Origin: Gillisia marina
GTDB lineage: Bacteria; Bacteroidota; Bacteroidia; Flavobacteriales; Flavobacteriaceae
DNA: 64,000 bases
Direction: 5' to 3'
NCBI RefSeq assembly: GCF_000258765.1
Contig: NZ_AJLT01000003.1
Span: 1 to 64,000 of the forward strand
Below the pieces are notes generated by a model. It had not been told where the DNA came from. It ran no database searches and worked only from the letters and a program-made list of their open reading frames with translations. The position numbers and the translations under genes are program-made. Positions 27,698 to 36,796 of this stretch are shown here, piece after piece. The first letter of the stretch is position 1, and every line of letters starts with the position of its first letter.

Positions 27698-28411
27698 TTA
27701 AACCGAAATGATTTCAGCATCTTCTAAAAGTTTTTCTTGCCTGAATTTTAAGATAACTTGTGCGATTGCAATTACATCTTTTTCGCAGTAGGTAACAATC
27801 CTATCGATGTTTCCTTCTTCATAAAAAACATCCCGAACCTCGGAGCCATCGATATCATCTTTTGGAGTTTGAATTCCCAAGACATTGGTGAGTAGTTTTA
27901 AAGAAGTGTAGTGTTTATAATCGCCAAATTTCCATAATTCTAACGTATCTAAATGTGGCACTTCCCATGGTTTTTTTCCGAAGAGATCTAATTTAGAAGG
28001 TAGTGTCAAACCATGAATGATCATTCTTCTGGCTAGAAATGGAAAATCGAATTCCTTCCCATTATGGGCGCAAAGCACATGTTGTGGTTTATAGAAATGA
28101 GTGGTCAAAAGTTGCGAGAAATCTTGTAGTAACTGTAATTCTTCTCCCTTATAAGAAGTAATTCTAAAAGCCCTTTTTTCATCCTTAAAAGTGAAAAAAC
28201 CCACCGAAATACAGGCGATTTTTCCGAATTCGGCCCAAATACCTGCACGATCATAAAATTCTTCTGCAGTAAAATCCTCTTTCCGCTGATATTTGGATTT
28301 ATCATCCCAAAGCTTCTGTTTAACATTCTCGAGATCCTTAAAATTCTTTTCTTCAGGAACCGTTTCTATATCCAGAAACAGAATGTTTTCAAGATGTAGT
28401 TTTTGAATCAT
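27698..28411 (-). CDS. DEDD-type 3'-5' exonuclease
   Basis: A 237-residue ribonuclease-H-like exonuclease, similar to the proofreading domain of family B polymerases. Motif I is ILFLDIETVPEE (Asp14, Glu16), motif II is CAHNGKEFDFPFLARR, and motif III lies in IDRIVTYCEKDVIAIAQV with its Tyr and Asp. It stands alone without a polymerase domain. Target unknown; likely DNA repair or RNA turnover. It begins inside the end of the upstream serine hydrolase gene (23-base overlap). Confidence 0.82.
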   Translation of the reverse strand: MIQKLHLENILFLDIETVPEEKNFKDLENVKQKLWDDKSKYQRKEDFTAEEFYDRAGIWAEFGKIACISVGFFTFKDEKRAFRITSYKGEELQLLQDFSQLLTTHFYKPQHVLCAHNGKEFDFPFLARRMIIHGLTLPSKLDLFGKKPWEVPHLDTLELWKFGDYKHYTSLKLLTNVLGIQTPKDDIDGSEVRDVFYEEGNIDRIVTYCEKDVIAIAQVILKFRQEKLLEDAEIISV

Positions 28412-29561
28412 TAGCTAGCATTTTATAGGCCTCATCTATATAAATAAAGAAATCTTTTGCGTGTTTTTCTCCTTCTTCCCTGCGAATTAATTGATGTCCT
28501 AACCTCACGATTATAAGATCGTCTTCAGGAATTACAATTACATATTGGCCTAAGATCCCCCGCATACAGAAGATCTCTTTCCCGTTATAATCACTTAGCC
28601 AAAACCCGTAGCCATATTGTGGAGAATCCTCAAACCGCTGTTTGGTTGCAGTTGCTACAAATTCAGAATCCAATAATTGTTCTCCGTTCCATTTTCCATG
28701 ATCCTTAAATAATTTTCCAAATCGGGCAAAATCACGGGCATTAGACGCTATGCAACAATAGGCTTTTTCCATGCCGCTTTCTTCACTATCTAATTGCCAA
28801 AAAGCATCCTCCTTCATCCCCAAAGGCTTCCAAAAACTATCACTTAAATAGGTGGATAATTCTTGTCCTGTAGCTTTTTCTATTACCATTCCTAGTAAAA
28901 TGGTATTCCCACTTAAATATTTAAAGGATTTTCCTGGTTCGTCAACCACTTTTAAGCTTAATGCTTCTTTTCTAATATCATCGCCAAAATATGCTTTTGC
29001 GGTTTGAGAGAAAGGATTGTAATAATCTTCATCCCAATTAAGGCCAGAAGACATAGCTGCAAGATCCCCAACTGTTAAATCTGCCTGCTTTTTCTTGTTA
29101 AATTTTGGCAGAAAATCTCCCACCGGCTGATCTAAGCTTTTAATATATCCATCTTTAATTGCTTTACCTAACAGTGCTACCGTAATGGATTTTGCCATAG
29201 AAAAAGAATTGGTTTTGGAATCTACGCCATAACCTGGCGTATAATTCTCATACCAGATACTGTCATTTTTTATGATTAAAAAAGCGACGGTTTCCAATTC
29301 TTCATTTATTTCCTGAAGGCGCTCTGTTGCTGTTGCGGTATTATAATCTTTGCTTAAAGGCCATTCCTCAAAATTTTCTCCAGACTCAATTACTCTATTT
29401 TCAAATTCTGTATAATCGTCTATATAAGCTGTTTTATGGCCCTGGAAATAGACCACCTGTATTCCTTTAAGTATATAATCGTAATCAAATATAAATAGTA
29501 GAACCACCACTAAAAGAATAGAAGCCAGAAACCCGCCGATAATTTTTAAGAGTAACTTCAT
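28389..29561 (-). CDS. Serine hydrolase, class C beta-lactamase family
   Basis: A 390-residue membrane-anchored hydrolase. A single N-terminal hydrophobic segment (about 5-27) anchors it with the enzyme outside the cytosol. The penicillin-binding-protein fold has the nucleophile motif SMAKS (Ser121, Lys124) and YLSGN as the Tyr motif. Such proteins are esterases, peptidases or beta-lactamases; the substrate is not evident and no antibiotic-resistance role is implied. Full length; overlaps the exonuclease gene downstream. Confidence 0.82.
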   Translation of the reverse strand: MKLLLKIIGGFLASILLVVVLLFIFDYDYILKGIQVVYFQGHKTAYIDDYTEFENRVIESGENFEEWPLSKDYNTATATERLQEINEELETVAFLIIKNDSIWYENYTPGYGVDSKTNSFSMAKSITVALLGKAIKDGYIKSLDQPVGDFLPKFNKKKQADLTVGDLAAMSSGLNWDEDYYNPFSQTAKAYFGDDIRKEALSLKVVDEPGKSFKYLSGNTILLGMVIEKATGQELSTYLSDSFWKPLGMKEDAFWQLDSEESGMEKAYCCIASNARDFARFGKLFKDHGKWNGEQLLDSEFVATATKQRFEDSPQYGYGFWLSDYNGKEIFCMRGILGQYVIVIPEDDLIIVRLGHQLIRREEGEKHAKDFFIYIDEAYKMLANDSKTTS

Positions 29562-29600
29562 AGTTATTAAAATTAGGGCTTTTTGTTTGAAGATAAAACT

Positions 29601-30071
29601 TTAAAAAAGTTCTTGTTGCAATGGAGGATTTTCAAAATCCAACAACCACTTTTTACGCCATAGTCCGCCGGCATAACCGGTTAAAGAACCATCACTTCCT
29701 ATCACGCGATGACAAGGGGTTACAATCCATAAAGGATTTTTTCCATTTGCTGCAGCAACAGCACGAATAGCTTTCACATTACCAAGTTCTTTGGAAAGTT
29801 CTAAATAGGATCGAGTTTCCCCGTAAGGAATCCTATTTAAGGCCTGCCAGACTTGTTTTTGAAATTCTGTTCCAGATGGATTCATTTTAATAGTAAAATC
29901 CTTTAATTCTCCGGAAAAATATCTTTTTAATTGTTCTACAGCAACTTCCAATTCTTTTGGGATCTCTTCTTGCTGAAAATCTTCCTGCTCTAAAATTTCA
30001 ATTTTACTTATCCCAAGTGCATCACCTGTAATTTTACAGATTCCTAAAGGGGTTTTAATTGAGGTCGTCAT
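29601..30071 (-). CDS. ogt: Methylated-DNA-[protein]-cysteine S-methyltransferase
   Basis: A 156-residue suicide repair protein that moves alkyl groups from O6-alkylguanine to its own cysteine. The acceptor is Cys120 in WIVTPCHRVIGSDGSLTGYAGG, the family signature; the helix-turn-helix with the arginine finger is near RAVAAANG (103-110). The ATG at 30071 is chosen over an in-frame start at 30197, because the extra 42 residues lie inside the upstream CNNM gene and do not fit the family. Overlaps that gene by 17 bases. Confidence 0.92.
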   Translation of the reverse strand: MTTSIKTPLGICKITGDALGISKIEILEQEDFQQEEIPKELEVAVEQLKRYFSGELKDFTIKMNPSGTEFQKQVWQALNRIPYGETRSYLELSKELGNVKAIRAVAAANGKNPLWIVTPCHRVIGSDGSLTGYAGGLWRKKWLLDFENPPLQQELF

Positions 30072-31155
30072 TTTTAGGAGAATTTGTTTCAGAATCATTT
30101 TGCTGAATAAGACCGAGTTTTTTAGCGCGCTTTTCCCAGTTTTGCCTTGCCATGAGTTGCATATCTTCAATATGATCGCTTTCATCCATAATCTCAAGTC
30201 CTAGAAGCGTTTCAATTATATCTTCCATGGTTACCAAACCTATGGTATTTCCAAATTCATCGGCTACTATTGAAATATGGGCTTTTCGTTTAATAAAGAT
30301 CTCAAAAAGTTCCGGAATCGGGGTGTTTCGATCGGTGATAAAAACATCTCTTTTTAAGATACTTAAAGGTTGCTGGCCTTTTTCATCGATTATTTCCTCA
30401 AGAATATCATCTTTAAGTACAAAGCCGGAGATATTATTGGGCTTGTCCTTATAAACTGGAATTCTGGAAAACTTTAGATTTTTATTAGCGCTATGAAATT
30501 CTTCAATGGTGGTAGATTCATTCTCGATGGTAGCAACAGTAAACGGTGTCATTACATCTTTTGCCAACACCGACTTAAACACTAATAGGTTTTTAATAAC
30601 GGTCGTTTCATTTTCTTCAAAAAAGCCTTCTTCTTCAGCAGCATCGGTAATTGCCAAAAATTCCTCCCGGCTCATGGTACTTACATGTGCCGATTTCCCG
30701 ATTAATTTAGTAGTGAGCAACATTAACCAAAGGATTCCGGTGTATTTCAACGGAAATATTAAAATCTGTAAAATTACAGCAGTAAATTTCCCTAGCGATT
30801 GCCAATAGGTTGCTCCAATTGTTTTCGGAATTATTTCTGAAAGAATTAAGATAGCCAAAGTCATAATAGCAGAAACGATCCCTACCGAGTTTCCGCCGCC
30901 ACCAAAAACTTTCTCGGCTTGAACTCCTACAAGAATAGCTCCTACGGTATGAGCAACCGTATTTAGAGTTAAAATGGCAATTAAAGGGGTGTCTATATTA
31001 CTCTTAAAATGCTTTAATGTAGTGGCATAAGCTTTTCCTTCTCTTTTTTTAACCCGAATGTAGGTAGGCGTGATGCTTAGTAAAACTGCTTCTAAAACAG
31101 AGCATAGAAATGAGAAAAAAATAGCCAAAACAGCATAAAGAATAAGTAATTCCAT
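30055..31155 (-). CDS. CNNM/CorC hemolysin-family transporter
   Basis: A 366-residue membrane protein of the CNNM/CorC family, linked to magnesium or cobalt efflux. The N-terminal DUF21 domain has an outward segment (residues 3-25) and further hydrophobic segments at about 60-80, 90-110 and 120-145. A CBS pair follows (about 200-320: KDVMTPFTVATIENESTT and ITDRNTPIPELFEIF). The transporter-associated C-terminal domain of longer members is absent. Ion specificity cannot be told from sequence. Confidence 0.87.
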   Translation of the reverse strand: MELLILYAVLAIFFSFLCSVLEAVLLSITPTYIRVKKREGKAYATTLKHFKSNIDTPLIAILTLNTVAHTVGAILVGVQAEKVFGGGGNSVGIVSAIMTLAILILSEIIPKTIGATYWQSLGKFTAVILQILIFPLKYTGILWLMLLTTKLIGKSAHVSTMSREEFLAITDAAEEEGFFEENETTVIKNLLVFKSVLAKDVMTPFTVATIENESTTIEEFHSANKNLKFSRIPVYKDKPNNISGFVLKDDILEEIIDEKGQQPLSILKRDVFITDRNTPIPELFEIFIKRKAHISIVADEFGNTIGLVTMEDIIETLLGLEIMDESDHIEDMQLMARQNWEKRAKKLGLIQQNDSETNSPKNDDLN

Positions 31156-31234
31156 GGTTAAATTTCATTTTAGAACTCTAAATTAAGGATTCTTTCATAT
31201 AATTTGGTAGCGCGGGCGTGGAGATAATAAAAAT

Positions 31235-31266
31235 AATGCTGCCAAAAGAAATCTTTCAGCAGCATT
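31235..31266 (-). terminator. Terminator of the small membrane protein gene
   Basis: The stem AATGCTGC/GCAGCATT (31235-31242 with 31259-31266) is followed on the minus strand by an AT-rich, T-containing stretch, 25 bases past the stop codon of the gene at 31291. Confidence 0.65.
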
Positions 31267-31290
31267 CATATAAAAATCAACAATATAAAC

Positions 31291-31778
31291 TTAAGCAGAC
31301 AAATTTTTACGGATCAAATTATCCCATTTATTTGCGATAAAAAGCTGCGCATCGGCATCCAGACTATCATTATCGTCTTCGTCATAAAAGACCACTTCTT
31401 TTATTTTTTCTGCGGAATTATTTCTAAGCAATTCTAAGCCTATATGGGTTAAAGCTAATTTGCTTTTATTTCCGATTTTTTGCTGATGACCGGATTTAGA
31501 TACCAAACTCTTACTCACATTTTTTAGATCGATCACCTCATATTTTGAGTGATCTTTTGGATCTATAACTAAAAACTTTTTGGTGTTACTATCTAGACCC
31601 AATAATAACGAATTTGTAACTTCAATTTGATCTAATTTCATTTGATGTTGTGAGGCTAGATTATTTAATAATTTTAAAATTCTTTTTTCTTTGGTAGCGT
31701 GCGCTACGATTATGTAAAGTATTGGACCTACAAATAGAATCAGTAAACCGATGCCATAAGGACAGATGAATTTTCCAT
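31291..31778 (-). CDS. Small membrane-anchored protein of unknown function, 5' frame break
   Basis: The intact frame from the ATG at 31641 gives 116 residues without the N-terminus. In the same frame the sequence continues upstream with an uninterrupted segment, KFICPYGIGLLILFVGPIL, a clear transmembrane helix, then KEKRILKLLNNLAS. No start codon lies in that frame. An ATG at 31778 reads into it only if one A is added to the run at 31771-31774, which gives MEKFICPYG and 162 residues. This matches the layout of a common Bacteroidota family: one membrane helix and a cytosolic domain. Function unknown. Confidence 0.6.
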
Positions 31779-31939
31779 TTTTATATAATATTAAGTTGCG
31801 ATTATGAAGCTCCTTGAATAAAACTTAAGGACCTTCAAAATTTAATTGATTGTAATCTTCGAATTAGCTGAATGCGTAGAATTTGTTCTCGATTTTAAAA
31901 TAGAATAATTTTCTACTTATAATTCAGCAAAAATTATGA

Positions 31940-32296
31940 TCACCAAAAAAATTGAAATGGAAATATTTGTTGTGAAAGTAATTGTCTTGAATTCGGTGTA
32001 TAGGACCAATAATTAATCCCCCCTGAAAGTTTGCTTAAAATAAATTGTGAAAATTGAAGTTCGGGTATAGTACCAGAAGCTGACAATTCATTGGAAGTCT
32101 CTTGTTCATAAGAAGTCGAAATATTTGCTTCTTCAAAGAGGATCGCTCTTTTATTCTGATCTCCTTGCAGGTAATCGAAATTTCTCGAATCGAGATCCAA
32201 GTCTTCTGAAGGATATGAAAATGCAACAGCACTAAAGGCATTCAGAAATGCAATCAGCAACAATAAAGAAACAGTATGTAGTTTATTGATTTTCAC
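31940..32296 (-). CDS. Hypothetical exported protein
   Basis: A 118-residue protein beginning at a GTG. Residues 5-25 (TVSLLLLIAFLNAFSAVAFS) form a plausible signal peptide with a cleavage site after AFS. The rest is acidic, then Ser/Gln-rich, ending in aromatic residues (YWSYTPNSR and FPFQFFW). No family recognised. The terminal aromatic Phe resembles outer-membrane proteins, but it is too short for a typical barrel. Could be a lineage-specific secreted protein. Confidence 0.45.
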   Translation of the reverse strand: MKINKLHTVSLLLLIAFLNAFSAVAFSYPSEDLDLDSRNFDYLQGDQNKRAILFEEANISTSYEQETSNELSASGTIPELQFSQFILSKLSGGINYWSYTPNSRQLLSQQIFPFQFFW

Positions 32297-32300
32297 TTAA

Positions 32301-32308
32301 CAAATGTA
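32301..32308 (-). promoter_or_regulatory. -7-like box close to the 31940-32296 gene start
   Basis: TACATTTG on the minus strand matches TAnnTTTG only four bases from the GTG start. If used, the message would be nearly leaderless. No -33 element is evident, and the motif is common in AT-rich DNA. Confidence 0.25.
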
Positions 32309-32357
32309 CATTAAAAGTAAATTCGCGAATATTTTTTTGGCAATAATTTATAGCGTC

Positions 32358-33338
32358 TTAAGAAAGTAACTTTACAGCATCTTTTGCAAAATAACTGGCG
32401 ATCATATTCGCGCCGGCACGCTTAATCGCAGTTAACTGCTCCATCATCACCGCATCATGATCTAACCATCCTTTTTCTGAAGCTGCTTTTATCATAGCAT
32501 ATTCTCCCGAGACTTGATAAACTGCAACCGGAACATGTACCGCCTCCTTGATGTCTCTCACAATATCCAAATAACACAATCCCGGTTTTACCATTACAAT
32601 ATCGGCTCCTTCCTCTATATCCATCAGGGTTTCCCGAATGGCTTCTTCTCTATTCGCAGGATCCATCTGATAGGTTTTTTTATCTCCAAAGCCCGGAGCA
32701 GAATCTAAAGCATCTCGAAAAGGGCCATAAAATGCGGAAGCATATTTTGCAGAATAACTCATAATTCCAGTGTCATGGAAACCTTCATCCTCCAACAAAC
32801 TTCTAATTTCGAAGATCCTTCCATCCATCATATCGCTTGGCGCAAGAAAGTCGGCACCGGCTTTGGCATGAGAAAGCGACATTTCAGCTAGGATCGCAGT
32901 TGTATCGTCGTTAATGATCTTTCCGTCTGCAACCACACCATCATGACCAAAGGAAGAATAAGGATCTAAGGCAACATCTGTCATTACCAACATCTCCGGC
33001 GTTGCATTCTTCACCGTTTTAATTGCTCGTTGCATTAAGCCTTCTGCATTTAAAGCTTCAGTCCCGGAATTATCCTTTAGATTATCAGGCACTTTTACGA
33101 AAAGCAAAACCGATTTAAGCCCCATTTTCCAAAGCTCTTTCACTTCCTTTTCTAAAAGATCTAAGCTGAACCTATAATAATTAGGCATAGAAGCAATTTC
33201 TTCCTTTACGCCTTTCCCTTCAACCACAAATAATGGCACTAAAAAATCGTTTGGGCTCATAATGGTTTCGCGCACCAAGCTTCTTACAACTTCAGAGGTG
33301 CGTAATCTTCTATTTCTTCTTAATGGATACATGCTCAT
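32358..33338 (-). CDS. hemB: Delta-aminolevulinic acid dehydratase (porphobilinogen synthase)
   Basis: A 326-residue cytosolic enzyme that joins two aminolevulinates into porphobilinogen. The Schiff-base lysines are Lys198 (YSAKYASAFYGPFRDA) and Lys251 (MVKPG). The metal site is DVALDPYSSFGHDG (121-134), where the zinc-binding cysteines of animal enzymes are replaced by Ala and Asp, so this is a magnesium-type enzyme. Last gene of the minus-strand heme run, 67 bases after the DUF2255 gene. Confidence 0.96.
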   Translation of the reverse strand: MSMYPLRRNRRLRTSEVVRSLVRETIMSPNDFLVPLFVVEGKGVKEEIASMPNYYRFSLDLLEKEVKELWKMGLKSVLLFVKVPDNLKDNSGTEALNAEGLMQRAIKTVKNATPEMLVMTDVALDPYSSFGHDGVVADGKIINDDTTAILAEMSLSHAKAGADFLAPSDMMDGRIFEIRSLLEDEGFHDTGIMSYSAKYASAFYGPFRDALDSAPGFGDKKTYQMDPANREEAIRETLMDIEEGADIVMVKPGLCYLDIVRDIKEAVHVPVAVYQVSGEYAMIKAASEKGWLDHDAVMMEQLTAIKRAGANMIASYFAKDAVKLLS

Positions 33339-33405
33339 TCAATTAAAGATTATTAATAAGTCTTGTCCAAATCTAATATTTGGAAGGTAATAGGGTGACT
33401 ATGTT

Positions 33406-33777
33406 TTAGGCTGGAAAAAACTCCATGGTATAATCGGCATATTCTGGTTGAGATATACCTATAGCATATTTTAATTTTTCTGGACGGGTATATTTTAAAA
33501 GATAGGCCTGATCTATTAGCTTATTAAAAGGATCTTGTTTTTCAAGTTTTTTCCCTTTAACATTAATTATATCGCTACCATATTTTATCTCGCCAACACC
33601 AGTCTTTTGAAATTCTGTAAACCAGCTTCTAGCACTTTTATTCCAAGACCTGGCGAAAATTCTGCCTTCCACTTCTACCATCCAGATATTTAAAAAGCTG
33701 TCTCTTTCGGTTCCTCCTTTTATCTGAATTAAGGGGTGACTCTCTAAGTAGTTATAAAATTCTGATGGAAAACTCAT
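33406..33777 (-). CDS. DUF2255 family protein in the heme operon
   Basis: A 123-residue cytosolic protein with the split-barrel-like DUF2255 pattern: IQIKGGTERDSFLNIWMVEV, then RIFARSWNKSARSWF (alternating strands with conserved Arg and Ser). Function unknown; split-barrel relatives bind flavin or heme-like cofactors. It sits 15 bases after hemF and upstream of hemB, inside the heme gene run, which makes a role in heme handling plausible but unproven. Confidence 0.75.
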   Translation of the reverse strand: MSFPSEFYNYLESHPLIQIKGGTERDSFLNIWMVEVEGRIFARSWNKSARSWFTEFQKTGVGEIKYGSDIINVKGKKLEKQDPFNKLIDQAYLLKYTRPEKLKYAIGISQPEYADYTMEFFPA

Positions 33778-33792
33778 TTGTTATAATTTAAA

Positions 33793-34698
33793 TTATGCCA
33801 TCCAATCTTTCGGCTTTGCCAATACTTCTAAAAGTCGTTCTTCTTCACTTCCAAGCTCTGGATGATGATCATAAACCCATTGCACATGTGGTGGTAAGCT
33901 CATCAAGATGCTCTCTATTCTTCCGTTGGTTTTTAAACCGAACAAAGTGCCTTTATCATGTACTAGGTTGAATTCTACATAGCGACCCCTTCTTATTTCT
34001 TGCCAAGTTCTTTGCGCTTCGGAATATGCTAAATTTTTTCGTTTTTCGGCTATAGGAACATAAGATGCTAAAAAGCTATTTCCCACTTCGGTCACGAATG
34101 AGTACCAGTCTTCCATGCTCATTTCTTCTGAAGCTTTGCAATAATCGAAGAATAAACCTCCAATTCCACGAGCTTCGTCTCTATGTGCATTCCAGAAATA
34201 TTCATCACATTTCTGCTTGTATTCAGCATAAAAGTCTGGATTATGGGCATCACAGGCTTTTTTACAGATCTCATGAAAATGTTTAGCATCTTCATCAAAT
34301 AAATAATAAGGAGTAAGATCTTGTCCTCCACCAAACCAGCTATCTATTATTTTTCCGCTCTTGTCATACATCTCAAAATAGCGCCAGTTTGCATGAACCG
34401 TAGGAACCATCGGATTTTTTGGATGAAGCACCAAACTTAAGCCACAAGCGAAAAAATCTACCTCTCCCACCTTAAAATAGTGTTGCATTGCAGGTGGAAG
34501 CGGGCCATGAACCTGAGAGATATTTACGCCACCCTTTTCGAAAACAGCTCCGTTTTCTATAACTCTAGTTCTTCCACCACCACCTTCCGGACGCTCCCAA
34601 AGATCTTCTTTGAATTTCCCGGAACCATCAACTTCTTCTAATTTAGAGGTAATAGTATCTTGAAGTTGCTGAATGTATTGGAAGAATTTATTTTTCAT
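33793..34698 (-). CDS. hemF: Oxygen-dependent coproporphyrinogen III oxidase
   Basis: A 301-residue enzyme that decarboxylates two propionates of coproporphyrinogen III to vinyl groups, using oxygen. Family marks are clear: GGGGRTRVIENGAVFEK (38-54), VHANWRYFEM, the signature SWFGGGQDLTPYYLF, RGIGGLFFDYC, and RRGRYVEFNLVHDKGTLFGL near the C-terminus. Its presence shows an aerobic route at this step. No signal peptide. Seven bases after the unknown gene and 15 before DUF2255. Confidence 0.96.
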   Translation of the reverse strand: MKNKFFQYIQQLQDTITSKLEEVDGSGKFKEDLWERPEGGGGRTRVIENGAVFEKGGVNISQVHGPLPPAMQHYFKVGEVDFFACGLSLVLHPKNPMVPTVHANWRYFEMYDKSGKIIDSWFGGGQDLTPYYLFDEDAKHFHEICKKACDAHNPDFYAEYKQKCDEYFWNAHRDEARGIGGLFFDYCKASEEMSMEDWYSFVTEVGNSFLASYVPIAEKRKNLAYSEAQRTWQEIRRGRYVEFNLVHDKGTLFGLKTNGRIESILMSLPPHVQWVYDHHPELGSEEERLLEVLAKPKDWMA

Positions 34699-34705
34699 GC
34701 TGAAT

Positions 34706-35101
34706 TTATTCTAATGCTTTTGCTTGATTTATTTTTTGAATAATACTAAATGAGAAAGTTTTACTCTCTTTCTGAATATATTCGAAAATAGCTACTGCCG
34801 ATGCTGCCAAATGCGACGCATGTTGCTCGTCTTCAAAAGGAATAATATTTAAGAGAAAATCTCCAAACTGCTCCAGATTTGAAAAGTCGAAATTCAGCTC
34901 TTTTAATTTTACTAGCAATTCTTCAGAATACCAAGTTTCAAGATCTGAGATTTTAAAACCTAGCTGGTCAAATAGGAGTCCGTTTACCTTAGAGCGTTGT
35001 TCGCTCTCATAAAACTCAGGAACAAATTCCAAGTCGATTAATCTCCCAACAAGCTCGTTGATCTTTTGGTTCTCTTCGTCTCTTAAACCTTTGCTAAGCA
35101 T
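34706..35101 (-). CDS. Uncharacterised protein between hemE and hemF
   Basis: A 131-residue, mostly helical, acidic cytosolic protein that I do not recognise. Visible features are a charged N-terminus (LSKGLRDEENQKI), several leucine-rich amphipathic helices and HASHLAASAVAIFEYI near residue 100. No signal, membrane segment, or cysteine pair. The gene lies six bases after hemE and seven before hemF, so it is certainly co-transcribed with the heme genes. It may be a regulator or partner of one of those enzymes. Confidence 0.7.
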   Translation of the reverse strand: MLSKGLRDEENQKINELVGRLIDLEFVPEFYESEQRSKVNGLLFDQLGFKISDLETWYSEELLVKLKELNFDFSNLEQFGDFLLNIIPFEDEQHASHLAASAVAIFEYIQKESKTFSFSIIQKINQAKALE

Positions 35102-35107
35102 GTTCGC

Positions 35108-36133
35108 CTATTTTGAATATTCTTTAACCGCATCAATAAACGCACGGGCATTTTCAACAGGAATATCTGGTAAAATTCCGTGACCTAAATTCACGATATA
35201 TCTATCTTTTCCGAATTCATCGATCATCTGATGAACCATTTTCTTAATCTCTGCAGGTGGCGAATACAATCTTGAGGGATCAAAATTTCCCTGAAGTGTT
35301 ATTTTTCCTCCAGATAAGTAACGTGCATTTCTTGCAGAACAAGTCCAATCTACGCCTAAAGCTGAAGCTCCGGACTTAGACATTTCATCTAGCGCAAACC
35401 AGCATCCTTTTCCAAATGCGATCACAGGCACTTCATCTTTTAAAGCATCTATAATTTGTTGCATATATCGCCATGAAAAAATTTGATAATCTGTTGGAGA
35501 CAACATTCCTCCCCAAGAATCGAATATTTGTACGGCATCTACTCCGGCTGCAACCTTCGCTTTTAAATAAGCAATAGTAGTATCGGTAATTTTTTGAAGC
35601 AAAGTATGTGCAGCAGCAGGATTGGTAAAACAGAATTTTTTGGCGATATCAAAATTCTTAGAACCTTGTCCTTGTACAGTATAACAGAGAATCGTCCATG
35701 GAGAACCTGCGAAACCTATTAATGGCACTTCATCATTTAAAGCTTGTTTGGTCATTTTTATGGCATCCATTACATAACCTAACTCTTCATGTACATTAGG
35801 TACATACACCTTTTCTACATCTTTACTGGTGCGAACAGGATTCGGCAACCATGGCCCAACGCCCAGTTTCATTTCTACCTCGATATTCATCGCTTGAGGA
35901 ATTACCAAAATATCACTAAATAAAATAGCAGCATCCGGGCCAACTTGATTTATGGGCATCACGGTGATTTCTGTAGCCAATTCCGGAGTTCTACAACGGG
36001 TGAAGAAATCATACTTTTCTTTCAATTTCATGAAATCCGGCAAGTATCTTCCTGCCTGTCGCATCATCCAAACCGGCGGTCTGTCTACTGTCTCCCCTTT
36101 TAATGCTCTTAAAAATAAGTCGTTCTTGATCAT
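35108..36133 (-). CDS. hemE: Uroporphyrinogen decarboxylase
   Basis: A 341-residue cytosolic enzyme that converts uroporphyrinogen III to coproporphyrinogen III. The signature [17 protein letters not shown] (18-34) near the N-terminus holds the substrate-binding arginines. [35 protein letters not shown] and [15 protein letters not shown] follow. Normal length. It overlaps the hemD end by four bases (ATGA), consistent with coupling. Confidence 0.97.
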   Translation of the reverse strand: MIKNDLFLRALKGETVDRPPVWMMRQAGRYLPDFMKLKEKYDFFTRCRTPELATEITVMPINQVGPDAAILFSDILVIPQAMNIEVEMKLGVGPWLPNPVRTSKDVEKVYVPNVHEELGYVMDAIKMTKQALNDEVPLIGFAGSPWTILCYTVQGQGSKNFDIAKKFCFTNPAAAHTLLQKITDTTIAYLKAKVAAGVDAVQIFDSWGGMLSPTDYQIFSWRYMQQIIDALKDEVPVIAFGKGCWFALDEMSKSGASALGVDWTCSARNARYLSGGKITLQGNFDPSRLYSPPAEIKKMVHQMIDEFGKDRYIVNLGHGILPDIPVENARAFIDAVKEYSK

Positions 36134-36791
36134 TTCTTATATTTTTTAATCGCCTGTACAATTACATTTTCAATACTAGGCTTATTCGCGATAATTATAT
36201 GTTGTGTATATTTCTTAGCTTCGGCTGCAGTGGTTTCCCCAATACAAAAAGCGGTACTCGAATTTAAGTCATTTTTCTGGCAATAGCTTTTAACTCCGCT
36301 GGGACTAAAAAACAAAACCCCATCAAAAGTGCTATTAAACTTTTTGGGATTCAGAGAAGTGTTATAAACCTCTAATTCTTTAATAGAAACATTTTCTTTT
36401 TTAAGAATCTCAGGCAATTCTTCTCTCCGCATAGAACCACAGATGTAAAGAAATTCTTTTTCTCTGAATTCATTCACGATTAAATTCGCCAATTCTTTAC
36501 TGGAATTTGCTGAAGCATTAACTTCATATCCATTTTTTAAGATCTCTGCCTTGGTTTTTTCACCCACACAAAAAATGTTGAGCTCTCTGGTCTGAAATTC
36601 CGGGTATTGAGTAAAAAATCCTTTTACGCCATTCTGGCTTGTAAAGATGAGGTTTCTAGGGATAGGTGCGTCTAAAGAAGAATGATCGAACTCAATACTA
36701 ATAGCATCATATTCAACCAATCCAATTCCTGAATTCAAAAGAAGTTGCTTCTGATTTTCAGCAAGTATTTTAGTAGAGAGGATGCTAGCAT
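36130..36791 (-). CDS. hemD: Uroporphyrinogen-III synthase, N-terminus uncertain
   Basis: Closes and inverts ring D of the linear tetrapyrrole. The clean frame begins with a TTG at 36738 ([16 protein letters not shown]) and gives 202 residues, but in the same frame the upstream codons read [14 protein letters not shown], which is the expected start of Bacteroidota HemD. No ATG lies in that frame. The ATG at 36791 reaches it if one C is added to the pair at about 36784-36785, giving MLASLSTKIL and 220 residues. Motifs of the family such as [10 protein letters not shown] and [10 protein letters not shown] are intact. Overlaps hemE by four bases. Confidence 0.8.
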
Positions 36792-36796
36792 GATAT

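Noticed and set aside
29601-30197. Longer ogt reading frame of 198 residues
   Set aside because: The first 42 residues are an out-of-frame reading of the CNNM gene; the family start matches the ATG at 30071.
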